DNA of 64,000 bases from an uncultured Clostridia bacterium. GTDB taxonomy: Bacteria; Bacillota; Clostridia; Oscillospirales; Acutalibacteraceae. Both the position numbers and the translations under genes were made by a program. Where the stretch lies: NCBI GenBank assembly GCA_937876375.1, contig CALEHY010000009.1, positions 248,001 to 312,000 of the forward strand. Direction: 5' to 3'. The notes beneath the pieces are model-generated. The model saw nothing but the letters and a program-made list of their open reading frames with translations. It was not told where the DNA came from and did no database searches. Shown piece after piece: positions 34,761 to 44,081 of this stretch (the stretch's first letter is position 1; every line of letters begins with the position of its first letter).

Positions 34761-35450
34761 CTACTCCGAAAAAACAATGTTCTTTATTTCTTCAAGACTG
34801 TGAATCTCGTAATCAATATGAACAGGCTTATTCAATGGCATATGATTAGGATTATACCAGCAGGTCTTGATACCAGCGTTGTTGCCACCAAGCATATCGC
34901 TAGTTAATGAGTCACCGATAATAAGTATTTCGTCCTTTTCGACCTTCAAAATATTATCAAGGACATAGTCAAAAAAGAGCTTCGACGGTTTTTCATATCC
35001 AACCTCATCAGAGATAAAATCACCATCGAGGATATCAGCAAGACCAGAATCATCAAGCTTCTTTCGCTGAACAGAATATGCACCATTGGTAACAGCGTAC
35101 TGATTAAACACTGGTGATAGCTCCTCAATAAGCTCGATACTATTCTCAATAGGAACGATTGTATTAACAAGCTTGCTCTCATAGCAGTTACAAAGAGTAA
35201 CAGCGTCAGTATCATAATCGTGCAGAGCGATAAATTCCTCAAATCTACCAGTTAGCACCTCTGCCTTTGTAATTTCGCCACGCTCTAATCGTTCCCAATA
35301 TTTGTCATTAATAGCAGAATACTCCTCCACCAGCTCGTCAGAGAGTTCACCCAATCCAAGCTCTAAAAACGCAGATTTCATACCCCTACTCTGTGCTAGC
35401 TTAAAGTTTAGCACAGTGCCATCAATATCCCATAGTAGCACCTTAAACAT
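34761..35450 (-). CDS. YjjG-family HAD phosphatase (noncanonical nucleotidase type)
   Basis: A 229-residue HAD hydrolase. Motif I is LWDIDGTVLNF (nucleophile Asp8, Asp10), motif II VTNGAYSVQRKK, motif III Lys in GYEKPSKLFF, and motif IV IGDSLTSDMLGG. The cap and motif order match YjjG proteins, which remove phosphate from abnormal pyrimidine nucleotides. It follows the exonuclease III gene by 2 nt, which would fit nucleotide sanitation, though this link is inference. Confidence 0.88.
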   Translation of the reverse strand: MFKVLLWDIDGTVLNFKLAQSRGMKSAFLELGLGELSDELVEEYSAINDKYWERLERGEITKAEVLTGRFEEFIALHDYDTDAVTLCNCYESKLVNTIVPIENSIELIEELSPVFNQYAVTNGAYSVQRKKLDDSGLADILDGDFISDEVGYEKPSKLFFDYVLDNILKVEKDEILIIGDSLTSDMLGGNNAGIKTCWYNPNHMPLNKPVHIDYEIHSLEEIKNIVFSE

Positions 35451-35452
35451 AG

Positions 35453-36208
35453 TTAAATCTCCACATCAAGCTCGACAGGACAATGGTCAGAGCCTAGAAT
35501 ATCTGTGTGTATTTTTGCATCAATGAGCTTGTCATCAATTCGAGATGATGAGATGAAATAGTCAATTCTCCATCCAGCGTTCTTTGCTCTAGCCTGGAAC
35601 ATATATGACCACCAAGAATATATACCCTCTTGATCTGGATAAAAATGACGAAATGTGTCAGTAAATCCAGCGTCGAGCATAAGAGTCATCTTCTCACGCT
35701 CCTCATCAGTAAAGCCAGCGTTGTGATGATTTGTCTTTGGGTTTTTCAAATCAATTTCCTTGTGAGCGACATTAAGGTCGCCACAGAATATGACTGGCTT
35801 CTTGGCATCAAGAGATAGAATATACTCTCTGAAAGCATCTTCCCACTCCATACGATAATCAAGTCGCAATAGCTCACGCTTTGAATTAGGAACATAAACA
35901 GTTGCAAAATAGAAATCATCAAACTCTAGGGTAATAAGTCTGCCTTCCTTGTCGTGTTCCTCGATACCCATTCCGTACATAACAGAAATAGGCTCCTTTT
36001 TTGTAAAAATCGCTGTGCCAGAATACCCCTTCTTTTCGGCATAGTTCCAATAGGAAAAATATCCCTCTGGAGCAAAATCAATCTGTCCCTCTTGTAATTT
36101 AGTTTCCTGCAAGCAGAAGATATCAGCATCAATGCTATTAAAGAAATCCTCGAACCCCTTGCCAACACAGGCACGTAGTCCGTTAACATTCCAAGATATA
36201 AATTTCAT
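35453..36208 (-). CDS. xth: Exodeoxyribonuclease III
   Basis: AP endonuclease and 3'-exonuclease of base excision repair, 251 residues. Metal and catalytic residues are visible: NVNGLRA at 7-13, LQETK near 36 (Glu), YVPNS near 105, CGDLNVAH near 142 (Asp/Asn), and the C-terminal SDHCPVELD (Asp/His). It is full length. It heads a minus-strand operon and its start is preceded by AGGAGAT. Confidence 0.95.
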   Translation of the reverse strand: MKFISWNVNGLRACVGKGFEDFFNSIDADIFCLQETKLQEGQIDFAPEGYFSYWNYAEKKGYSGTAIFTKKEPISVMYGMGIEEHDKEGRLITLEFDDFYFATVYVPNSKRELLRLDYRMEWEDAFREYILSLDAKKPVIFCGDLNVAHKEIDLKNPKTNHHNAGFTDEEREKMTLMLDAGFTDTFRHFYPDQEGIYSWWSYMFQARAKNAGWRIDYFISSSRIDDKLIDAKIHTDILGSDHCPVELDVEI

Positions 36209-36343
36209 ATTAATCTCCTAATTGTTTTATATATAAAAGAATAACATAAATCAAAGCGTCTATCAAGCAATTTTTACTCTATACATAATAGACAGATAAC
36301 AGCAACAACATTTGTACAAACTATACATATCGGCATAATTGTA

Positions 36344-36372
36344 TTGTTTTTAATAGACAGTAGTGCTATAAT
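36344..36372 (+). promoter_or_regulatory. Promoter of the serine hydrolase gene
   Basis: TTGTTT (36344-36349), 17-nt spacer, consensus TATAAT (36367-36372). Copies of TAGACAG lie at 36289, 36354 and 36375, one in the spacer and one just after the -10. Confidence 0.65.
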
Positions 36373-36399
36373 TTTAGACAGAAAAGAGGTTGTGATATA

Positions 36400-37950
36400 A
36401 TGAAAGATATGCTAAAGCGTTCTAGCTGTAACGAGCTAGGAATTAACCCAAAGGCTGTATATGATTTTATCAAGGCTAACGATAATGACAAGCTTGGTAT
36501 CAACAGCTTTATGCTAATCAAGGATGGCTTAGTCGCATGTGAAGGATACTATAATCCATTCAATAACGATACAAAGCATGTGCTATATTCCATGTCAAAG
36601 AGTATCACAGCAACAGCGCTAGGATATGCTATTGCAGAGGGCAAGATTTCGCTAGATGACAGCATAAGCAAATTCTTCCCAGAATATGACAAACACGGTA
36701 GAAACAAGAACATTACCGTTCGCCACCTAGTCACTATGACTGCTGGTAAAATGGTTGGTATGGCAAAGGCTAGACACGACAAGGACTGGGTAAAGATTTT
36801 CTTCGACTCACCTTCTGTTGCAAAGCCTGGCAAAGTATTCATATATATCAATGATAATTTCTATATGCTGTCTGCAATTATCAGCAAGGTATATGGCGAG
36901 ACACTAATCGACTTTTTGACTCCTAGGTTGTTTGAGCCACTAAAGATAGAAAAGCCAATATGGGAAACTGACAACAAGGGCTATGCCTCTGGTGGTTGGG
37001 GTCTATATATGGATATCGAGGCTACAGCAAAGATAATGCTTTGTTATGCTAATATGGGTATGTATGATGGCAAACAGGTGCTACCAAGAGAATGGGTAGA
37101 GGAGGCCACAAAATACCAAGTACCTACTGTTAAAAAGGGTCAAATCAATGTAACAAAGGGATATGGCTACGGATTTTGGCAAATGGCATTCCCTAACACA
37201 TACAGAGCATATGGTCTGTTCGGTCAAAGTGGTGTAGTATTTAAGGACCACAACACTGTACTAATCGTAAACAGTGCTATATCAAGAGATGAGGACTCTG
37301 CTGATGCCATAATCAAGATGGCAGAAAATCTATGGGACAGTGGCAATGAAGAGTGGCAAGATAAGCTTGACGAGCTACTAGCAAATCTTGGTGACAAAGA
37401 CGATTTGCCAGCGAACGAAAGAAACATAGAACTAGAGAAAAAGTACGACAAAAAACTACTTAAAACTCACTCATCAACCTTTGCATCAATGCTCAATGCT
37501 ACTATTACCACAGTACATAATGAGCAGATGGGCTATATCGACAGATTTTCATTAAGACGAGATAGCGACGACCTATATATGCTTTGGAAAGAGCACACTT
37601 ATATCAACGAAATAAAGCTTGGTATGAACAACGAATACGAGCACTCAAAGATAAATCTAGGTGGTATCGAGTACAATGCTCACACCAAAGCTAGCTGGAC
37701 AGACAGCAAAAAGCTAACAGTTGATATTAGAATAGAAGAAGCATGCACACTAAGACGACTAGTGTTCGACTTTACTGATGAAAAGCATATCAGGATACGA
37801 AATGTATCACTACCAGATTTGCCTACCCTTGCTGCACACTATGTTGACTTTAGTGGTATTGTGCTACCAAAGGTACTGGACAATGCACTAATCAAATATA
37901 TCGCACCAGCAATCTTGCTATATGGTGAACCAACATTCTATGTAAAGTAA
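36400..37950 (+). CDS. Serine hydrolase of the class C beta-lactamase/esterase family
   Basis: 516 residues. The SxxK motif lies in YSMSKSITA near residue 64-72, the YxN motif in YINDNFY near 149-155, and a C-terminal-side GQSG (LFGQSGVV) near 275 where penicillin-binding homologues have a KTG or HTG. The last ~140 residues form an additional beta-rich domain. No signal peptide is present, so the enzyme is probably cytoplasmic, more likely an esterase or amidase than a beta-lactamase. AGAGGT precedes the ATG. It is a single gene with its own promoter. Confidence 0.85.
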   Translation: MKDMLKRSSCNELGINPKAVYDFIKANDNDKLGINSFMLIKDGLVACEGYYNPFNNDTKHVLYSMSKSITATALGYAIAEGKISLDDSISKFFPEYDKHGRNKNITVRHLVTMTAGKMVGMAKARHDKDWVKIFFDSPSVAKPGKVFIYINDNFYMLSAIISKVYGETLIDFLTPRLFEPLKIEKPIWETDNKGYASGGWGLYMDIEATAKIMLCYANMGMYDGKQVLPREWVEEATKYQVPTVKKGQINVTKGYGYGFWQMAFPNTYRAYGLFGQSGVVFKDHNTVLIVNSAISRDEDSADAIIKMAENLWDSGNEEWQDKLDELLANLGDKDDLPANERNIELEKKYDKKLLKTHSSTFASMLNATITTVHNEQMGYIDRFSLRRDSDDLYMLWKEHTYINEIKLGMNNEYEHSKINLGGIEYNAHTKASWTDSKKLTVDIRIEEACTLRRLVFDFTDEKHIRIRNVSLPDLPTLAAHYVDFSGIVLPKVLDNALIKYIAPAILLYGEPTFYVK

Positions 37951-38265
37951 TAAAGTGAGACAGTTGAGACAGTTGTTTTGCTCGATTTCGGTTTTATATA
38001 TATATTTCATTTTCGATTATTTATCTGTCTCATCTGTCTCAATATAAAAAAATGCTCCAATATAACACCTTCAATAAAGAGGGTGTATTTTGCAAAAAAG
38101 AAAAGGAGCAATAAATTGCTCCTTAAATATTGCTTCCCGAAAGTATGTAACCCACTATGACACTTTCAAATTGAAAGATGCCATAATGGGTTTTTCTTTT
38201 ATCTCGGTATAATACTAAAATATCACGCCAACTTTACATTTCGTTCAAAACTGTATTTTATACAA
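37951..38265. other. Gene-free stretch with several inverted repeats
   Basis: No credible ORF. It contains two tandem 9-mers TGAGACAGT (37956-37973) facing two tandem TCTGTCTCA (38024-38041). Then come an 8-bp hairpin (38065-38072 with 38079-38086), a 22-bp near-perfect palindrome (38103-38124), a long imperfect hairpin with TTTTT (about 38150-38195), and an arm of a dispersed repeat (38205-38241). Any of these could end the serine hydrolase transcript; the hairpin at 38150 is the best terminator candidate. Confidence 0.6.
38205..38241 (+). repeat. Dispersed repeat, right-arm copy
   Basis: 29 of 37 bases match 51562-51598, with CTAAAATATCACGC exact; both copies are followed by TTTTATACAA. 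It lies in a gene-free stretch. Confidence 0.6.
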
Positions 38266-38310
38266 AAGCAGCTCCTTTGGGAAATATATATTCCTTTAAA
38301 GGAGCTGTTT
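38266..38310. terminator. Terminator of the c-di-GMP/exopolysaccharide operon
   Basis: A 10-bp stem (38269-38278 with 38298-38307) with a second inner stem, flanked by A and T runs, just after the diguanylate cyclase stop. Confidence 0.75.
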
Positions 38311-38330
38311 AATCTTTCTATTAAGTTTTA

Positions 38331-39470
38331 TTAAAATTGTTTTCTTTTGCTTTGCTTATTCTCATACATTTTAGTGTCCATATCATCGACAAATTTTTCC
38401 TGAGTATCGATGGAATCATCAAAAATTGTATAGCCAACAGAAAACTCGATACGATATGGCTTATCATTAGACGCATTAAACATCTCAGTATAATAATTTA
38501 TCTTATCAATAATGTCTAACACTTGCTGTTCATCATCAACAGTTTGGAGCATAACAAATTCGTCGCCACCGTATCTAAAGCAGAATGTGTCACCCTTAGT
38601 ATGCCTTTCGACCCTAAGGAGAATCTTTGCAACTTCACGAATAGCGTCATTGCCCATCAAGTGACCATAAGTATCATTAATGCTCTTAAACTTATCAATA
38701 TCCAGCATTATACCTGTTAGGTACTGACTAACAGGGCTATCCTTTTTTATCGAATGCTGCAGGTGTCTATCAAAATACTGTCTGTTAAACAATCCAGTAA
38801 GCGAATCAACACAGGCTTGCTCATTCTTAAAGCTAAGATACAGCAATGAAATACCAATAGCTAGTCCAAGTGTTGTTACGCTAATATCCATAAAAAACAG
38901 CTGAATAAGTGAATAAAATGCAACCGGGAACAAGAACGCTACTACTGGATAAAATCTATACTTTTGGTTTTTACCAGTCTTTAGGCTAAACTCAACAGCA
39001 CCAAAAACAATATATCCAACAACTACTATCATTGGGATGAGATATAGCGATGTTCTTTCGTAGAAATAGTTATCTGTTACGATATAGAATACTGGGATAA
39101 AGAAATTTACTATTGCTAAGATAGATATAATGAGCGCTGGAATGGAAACTAAAAACAACTTTTTAGCATCCAAAATGTCATTATAATAAATTTTTGTCCT
39201 AACATATACCACCCATGAGAATGCTATCATCTGATTAATAACAAACAATGCAGTATTAGACAAATAAATTAATGCCACAAGAGCTGCTTTGCCCTCTACA
39301 ATGTGCGAAAGCATTTCGAACAAGCTTGCAAAAACAGTTAATAATGCAACAGTCGAAATCGCCTTAACATCCTTGCTACCACGGTCAAGTGACCTATACG
39401 AGCTGGTATATAAACCGACAATAATTATAATTGCCGTTATGTTCGGTAAATATATTAATGCGGTATCCAT
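38331..39470 (-). CDS. Membrane diguanylate cyclase (GGDEF)
   Basis: Makes c-di-GMP from two GTP. About seven hydrophobic helices fill residues 1-215 and form a membrane sensor of unrecognised type. The GGDEF domain (about 220-375) has LDIDKFKSINDTYGHLMGN for metal and GTP binding and an intact RYGGDEFV near 310. No RxxD inhibitory site precedes it, so product feedback is probably absent. It lies 12 nt after the EAL-protein gene and ends the riboswitch-controlled operon. Confidence 0.9.
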   Translation of the reverse strand: MDTALIYLPNITAIIIIVGLYTSSYRSLDRGSKDVKAISTVALLTVFASLFEMLSHIVEGKAALVALIYLSNTALFVINQMIAFSWVVYVRTKIYYNDILDAKKLFLVSIPALIISILAIVNFFIPVFYIVTDNYFYERTSLYLIPMIVVVGYIVFGAVEFSLKTGKNQKYRFYPVVAFLFPVAFYSLIQLFFMDISVTTLGLAIGISLLYLSFKNEQACVDSLTGLFNRQYFDRHLQHSIKKDSPVSQYLTGIMLDIDKFKSINDTYGHLMGNDAIREVAKILLRVERHTKGDTFCFRYGGDEFVMLQTVDDEQQVLDIIDKINYYTEMFNASNDKPYRIEFSVGYTIFDDSIDTQEKFVDDMDTKMYENKQSKRKQF

Positions 39471-39482
39471 ATTTTCCTCTAT

Positions 39483-41525
39483 TTACTGTAAAAATTTTAA
39501 AAAATCTGCTTTTGGAACAGGCTTGGAATAATAATATCCTTGGATAGAATCACAGCCCATTTCCTTTAATTCCTCTAGCTGCTCCTTTGTTTCTACACCC
39601 TCGACAACAGTTTTTAGCTCAAGTATTCTTGCAAGCTGAATACAAAACTGAAGAACCTTATTATCCTTATTAGAGTCCTCATTCAATATGCTCTTATCAA
39701 TCTTCAAAATATCGATTTGCATATTATTAAGATTTGTTAATGATGAATATCCAGAGCCGAAATCATCAAGCTCGATAATACAGCCATTTTCTCTTAGTTT
39801 TGCAATAATATCAGAAATCTGCTCAATATTACTAGAAAAAGCCGATTCGGTAATCTCAAAATGAATCAAATCAGGTGCTATATCATAATTCTTCATAATG
39901 TTAGATATGATAGAAAATAGCTTTTGATTCTCAAAATCACGACGAGAAAGGTTGATAGAAACAGGAACAACATTAAGTCCCTCATCAAGCCACGCTCTAA
40001 TATCCTTGCACACCTGCTTGAACACATACATATCAAGATTTGTGATAAAGCCATTTTTCTCGAACAATGGAATAAATTCTGCTGGGCTCAAAAATCCAAA
40101 TTCTGGATGAGTCCAACGAATCAATGCCTCTGCTCCACCAATTTCGTTCTTTACCAAATCAAGCTTTGGCTGATAGTAAATCTCAAACTGGTCTTTATCA
40201 ATAGCCTCGTCCATATAATCAACGATGAGCTTTTCACGCTGCTTTTGATTTTGAAGCTCGTCAGTATATTCTGCAAAAGGCGTACCATACACCTGCTTGA
40301 TACTCTTTGCTGCCTCAATTGCATGGTCGCACATTGTTTGAACGCTCAAGCTTCTATCAACAGTTGAAAGTCCATATTTGATAACCAAATTTGGAACAGG
40401 AGCATTTTCCCTAAATTTTTTCCAGACACTGTTGTTATACTTAAATGGGATATTCTCTCTCAAAAACGCAAAAACATCACCAGAAAGTCGTCCACCAACA
40501 AGAACATTTGGCATTACGTCAGTAATATGCTCAGCAACATAAGCAAGAGTTTTGTCACCAAGGTCAGCACCCCAAGACTCGTTAATCAATCTAAAATGCT
40601 CAATATCGGTACAAATCATTCGATAGCTCTTGTCAGGATTCAACTCTAATATTTCTTCAACCTTTTGGAAGAAAAACTGCTTTGTATAAAGGCCAGTTAG
40701 AGGATCCATTTTCATATTATCAAGCATCGACATTGAATACTTTAGCTTTGCTAAATTATTAATCTTGTTGATAATAAGCTTTTGATTATATGGTTTTACG
40801 ATAATGTCAAATGCGCCATTTTCAAGAAATTTGACAAATTTATTTTGTGAATAACTACTTGTTGTAATTATAATAGGAATAGAATCATATCGACTATTAT
40901 TCCTCAAAAGCTCGATATATTTGATAATTGCTTCATCGCTTCCCATATAGCCTATGATAGCCAATACATCCTCATAATTCTCTCGCAACAGATTGCTAGC
41001 ACTTTCCTTGCTATCTGCTACCAAAACATCACAGGTCTCCCTAACAATAGCAGACAAGCATTCTCTGTCCTCTTTGTTATCGTGGACAATAAGAACTTTT
41101 TTCGATTTTGCAAAAAAGATTTCGTTAGTATCATCATTTGAAATTTCGTTTAGCTTTTTTACAAAAAGATAGATATTCTGCTCTTCGTCGGTGTAATCCT
41201 CTGCAGTTAGCATAAGCATTTCGCACCAACAGAATCTGTCGCCATATCTTCTGCGATATTGCACCCAGTGATTATTGTTATTCTTAAAAAACTTTTTTAG
41301 GTATGAGAGAGAGGTATATTTTTTGTATAACACCAAATCCTCGGAATATACATTACCACTCAATGCAAAAGAAGAAAACCAATCCGAAATAGACCTTGAT
41401 TTTGACACAATATCTTTTTCAGAATCAGCATCATATTTAATTATTGTATAAGAATCTTCTGTAAGATTAATCTTTAATATCTTGTCGAATGTATCAAGCA
41501 AGATATTTGTACTCATAGCGTACAT
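39483..41525 (-). CDS. Receiver-GGDEF-EAL c-di-GMP phosphodiesterase with novel N-terminal domain
   Basis: 680 residues in four parts. Residues 5-130 are a domain shared with the C-terminus of the cyclase at 49.4 kb. A receiver domain (about 145-265) has the final Lys (IIVKPYN) but Gly where the phosphoacceptor Asp should be (LAIIGYMG). The GGDEF domain (about 280-425) is degenerate (LSGDVF). The EAL domain (about 435-680) is intact: AEALIRW, NLS, ELDDFGSGYSS, VVEGVET and QGYYYSKP. It probably hydrolyses c-di-GMP, with the other parts sensing. It follows the glycosyltransferase by 20 nt. Confidence 0.88.
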   Translation of the reverse strand: MYAMSTNILLDTFDKILKINLTEDSYTIIKYDADSEKDIVSKSRSISDWFSSFALSGNVYSEDLVLYKKYTSLSYLKKFFKNNNNHWVQYRRRYGDRFCWCEMLMLTAEDYTDEEQNIYLFVKKLNEISNDDTNEIFFAKSKKVLIVHDNKEDRECLSAIVRETCDVLVADSKESASNLLRENYEDVLAIIGYMGSDEAIIKYIELLRNNSRYDSIPIIITTSSYSQNKFVKFLENGAFDIIVKPYNQKLIINKINNLAKLKYSMSMLDNMKMDPLTGLYTKQFFFQKVEEILELNPDKSYRMICTDIEHFRLINESWGADLGDKTLAYVAEHITDVMPNVLVGGRLSGDVFAFLRENIPFKYNNSVWKKFRENAPVPNLVIKYGLSTVDRSLSVQTMCDHAIEAAKSIKQVYGTPFAEYTDELQNQKQREKLIVDYMDEAIDKDQFEIYYQPKLDLVKNEIGGAEALIRWTHPEFGFLSPAEFIPLFEKNGFITNLDMYVFKQVCKDIRAWLDEGLNVVPVSINLSRRDFENQKLFSIISNIMKNYDIAPDLIHFEITESAFSSNIEQISDIIAKLRENGCIIELDDFGSGYSSLTNLNNMQIDILKIDKSILNEDSNKDNKVLQFCIQLARILELKTVVEGVETKEQLEELKEMGCDSIQGYYYSKPVPKADFLKFLQ

Positions 41526-41545
41526 ATTATCACTCCTAAAGAAAA

Positions 41546-42991
41546 TTAATTCAAGTCAATTTTCTTTCTTTCAATTCTTCCCCAATTTTGCTTTTTACGG
41601 TTATATCCAATTAACGCTGTTGCTCTAACCCAAACCATAATGAATCGTAGGAAGGAAATCTCAAATCCACAAAGCATTAGCGCTTTCATCGTGTCCTTAA
41701 AGGAAATTGTCAAATCAAGAGTTTGTATTCTAGCGAAGAATGCAGTAATCGTCATTACTGAGCTGAATACAGCATAAATAAGATAGAACAAAATCATAAA
41801 TGGAACATTGATTAAATCAACAGCAAAGGCTAGTAGTGTCGCAAGTACACCAATAACCTCAATGTATGGTGAAAACAGCTCATATATCAAGAAATAAAGA
41901 TATGATATAAAGCTGACTGCACCGAACTTGCGATTAAAGAACATATTCTTGTGCTTCTTCATTGTTTGGAACAAGCCCAAGTGCCAACGACGGCGTTGCT
42001 TTCTCAAATCATTCAAGCTTTCTGGAACCTGTGACCAGCAAATAGCATCAGTTGCATATTTGATAGAATATGGAATCTCATTAGTTGTGCAATAGTTATG
42101 GAGATTTACAACAAGCTCCATATCCTCGCCCATTGTTGAATGGTCATAGCCACCTGCTGCAATAACAACGTCCTTTTTGAAAAGACCAAATGCACCAGAA
42201 ATAATAAGCGAACCATTAAACTTGTCGAACAAAATTCGTGATGCAAGGAATGAACGGTCGTACTCTAGCATCTGCATACAAGCAAGCAGATTTTCTGGGA
42301 TATGGTAATCAAGAACATATCCGTCCTTGATATGAACACTGTTAGCAGGTCTAACAGAGCCACCAACTGCAACAACATTTGGATCCTCCAAAACTGGCTT
42401 AACAATTTTAGAAAGTGAATCGTGCTGCAAAACAGAATCAGCATCCATACAAATGAAATACGGATATCTACAAGCATTGATGCCCATATTTAGAGCATCA
42501 GCCTTGCCACCATTTTTCTTGCGAATAAGTGTGATAGGCACCTTATATGCATTAGTTTCGTAAACAAATTCGACGTCCTGACAAGGAATCTTTTTGTGGA
42601 TAGGACGAGTGATTTTTTTCATATTAAACGCCTCAATTAGCTTTGCAGACGTGCTATCCTTTGAGCCGTCGTCAACAACTAAAATCTCGTATAACGGATA
42701 TTCCAATGTCAAAAGTGATTTTACTGACTCTACAACAGTTACCTCCTCGTTATACGCAGGCGATATAAGGCTGATAGGGACATAGTAATCTTTTGCAAAT
42801 GTGTTTTTTAAGGTTTCTTGACGACGTTTTTTATACAGTGTTGATGAGCCAATAACAACTGCTAAAAATAGAAATGTTGAATAGCCAATTAGGTAAATTA
42901 CAAAGAACACTTCTATCCATTCCAAGAATGTTTTTATCACTTGGAAAAGCTCATCATTAAACAATAATGAATTTAGTGATGCACTATACAT
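41546..42991 (-). CDS. Processive family-2 glycosyltransferase (exopolysaccharide synthase)
   Basis: 481 residues. An N-terminal helix (about 30-52) is followed by a GT-A catalytic domain with VDDGSKDST near 100, MDADSV near 180, GEDMEL near 275 and QRRRWHLG near 324, the D,D,D,QxxRW set of BcsA, HasA and PgaC. Four or so C-terminal helices (from about 350) would form the export channel. No PilZ domain is present, so c-di-GMP control is not direct through this protein. The sugar polymer is unknown. It overlaps the HEAT-repeat gene by 8 nt. Confidence 0.9.
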   Translation of the reverse strand: MYSASLNSLLFNDELFQVIKTFLEWIEVFFVIYLIGYSTFLFLAVVIGSSTLYKKRRQETLKNTFAKDYYVPISLISPAYNEEVTVVESVKSLLTLEYPLYEILVVDDGSKDSTSAKLIEAFNMKKITRPIHKKIPCQDVEFVYETNAYKVPITLIRKKNGGKADALNMGINACRYPYFICMDADSVLQHDSLSKIVKPVLEDPNVVAVGGSVRPANSVHIKDGYVLDYHIPENLLACMQMLEYDRSFLASRILFDKFNGSLIISGAFGLFKKDVVIAAGGYDHSTMGEDMELVVNLHNYCTTNEIPYSIKYATDAICWSQVPESLNDLRKQRRRWHLGLFQTMKKHKNMFFNRKFGAVSFISYLYFLIYELFSPYIEVIGVLATLLAFAVDLINVPFMILFYLIYAVFSSVMTITAFFARIQTLDLTISFKDTMKALMLCGFEISFLRFIMVWVRATALIGYNRKKQNWGRIERKKIDLN

Positions 42992-44081
42992 TGGCTGTCT
43001 TCATCTCCATTTCTCTCATATTTTTTTGGTCTAGACGATATTTAACTATATCACTAGCAAATTTGTCTGGTCCGTCGATAATATCTTTTAGCTCATCATA
43101 GCCAAGTCCCATATTTTCAAGAGCCTGGGAGGAATTATATCTAACATACCAGTTTTTATCTGATAGCTTTGATTTTAATAGCTCTACCGTTTCTAAATTT
43201 TGATATGATGCTAATGACAAGGCTGCAATAGCAGGATATTGCCAAATCATATCCTCACCTTGAACATATTTATAAAGATATTCGTAAGCAGGCTGATAAG
43301 GGTATTTACCAAAGTAGCGAATTGCAGAAAACTGAATTTCGCTATCACATTTTACTTTTAAAAATTCAAGAATCTTTTCTGGATAATACGCACCAGAAAA
43401 TCTAAAATAATCAAGAATTACCACTTTCATTGCGATTGAGAACTTGTCAAAATTCTTCCAAAGTAATTCATCAAGCTCGTCCTTTTTCCCCTCAAACGAA
43501 AGCAAGCCATCAGTAAGAAGCTTTGGATTATGCTGAGTTTCCTCGCTGTCGATAATTCTCAACGCCTTAACGATAATTTCGGCATTACCCATTGAATATA
43601 GAGCATATAACGCATTCTCACGACAATAAACACTCTTGCTCCTCAATAGCGAAAACATTGCATCATTAACAGTTTTGATATTTTCGCCATAGAAAAGTCG
43701 ATACTTATTGATTACATAAGGAAAATATGTAGCCTTGATTTCATCCTTGGATGAATAAAACTTTGTTAATTCAACAAATGCGAGGGTCAGCTGTTTAAAA
43801 TATGACTTAATAGCCTCTGGCTGCTCAACATAAAGCGCTTCAACAGTTTTATCAAAAGCCATAAGGTACTTTTCGTTGCGCAATTTGCGAACGATATAAT
43901 TCTTGTGCTCCTCGTCAACCTGACCTGCTAAAATCTGTGACTGTATTTTCTTTTCAAATTCCTCGCTATCATGTGCAAGCCTAATCTCATTTTGCTTAAA
44001 AATGAATATGCAAGCGATATTGAACAAAATCATAGATGCACATATTGCAAGATAGCTATAAATCAGAATTTCTATTTTCAT
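42984..44081 (-). CDS. Membrane-anchored HEAT-repeat protein
   Basis: 365 residues. One N-terminal helix (about 5-28) is followed by an all-helical region with HEAT-type repeats (ENALYALYSMGNAEIIVKAL; YPAIAALSLASYQNLETVEL; VRYNSSQALENMGLGYDEL). Such repeats build protein contacts, so a scaffold between the glycosyltransferase and its partners is likely. The side of the membrane cannot be decided by eye. It overlaps both neighbours (4 nt and 8 nt), tying its expression to them. Confidence 0.8.
   Translation of the reverse strand: MKIEILIYSYLAICASMILFNIACIFIFKQNEIRLAHDSEEFEKKIQSQILAGQVDEEHKNYIVRKLRNEKYLMAFDKTVEALYVEQPEAIKSYFKQLTLAFVELTKFYSSKDEIKATYFPYVINKYRLFYGENIKTVNDAMFSLLRSKSVYCRENALYALYSMGNAEIIVKALRIIDSEETQHNPKLLTDGLLSFEGKKDELDELLWKNFDKFSIAMKVVILDYFRFSGAYYPEKILEFLKVKCDSEIQFSAIRYFGKYPYQPAYEYLYKYVQGEDMIWQYPAIAALSLASYQNLETVELLKSKLSDKNWYVRYNSSQALENMGLGYDELKDIIDGPDKFASDIVKYRLDQKNMREMEMKTANV

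Noticed and set aside
36400..37950. Beta-lactamase resistance gene
   Set aside because: No signal peptide and GQSG instead of KTG; esterase-like members of the family are far more common in this setting.
37956..38041. Possible small CRISPR-like array from the 9-bp repeats
   Set aside because: Units are too short, adjacent without spacers, and inverted rather than direct across the core; no cas genes.
37978..38160. 60-codon frame in the gap after the serine hydrolase
   Set aside because: No Shine-Dalgarno, and its sequence is made of the inverted repeats of that gap.
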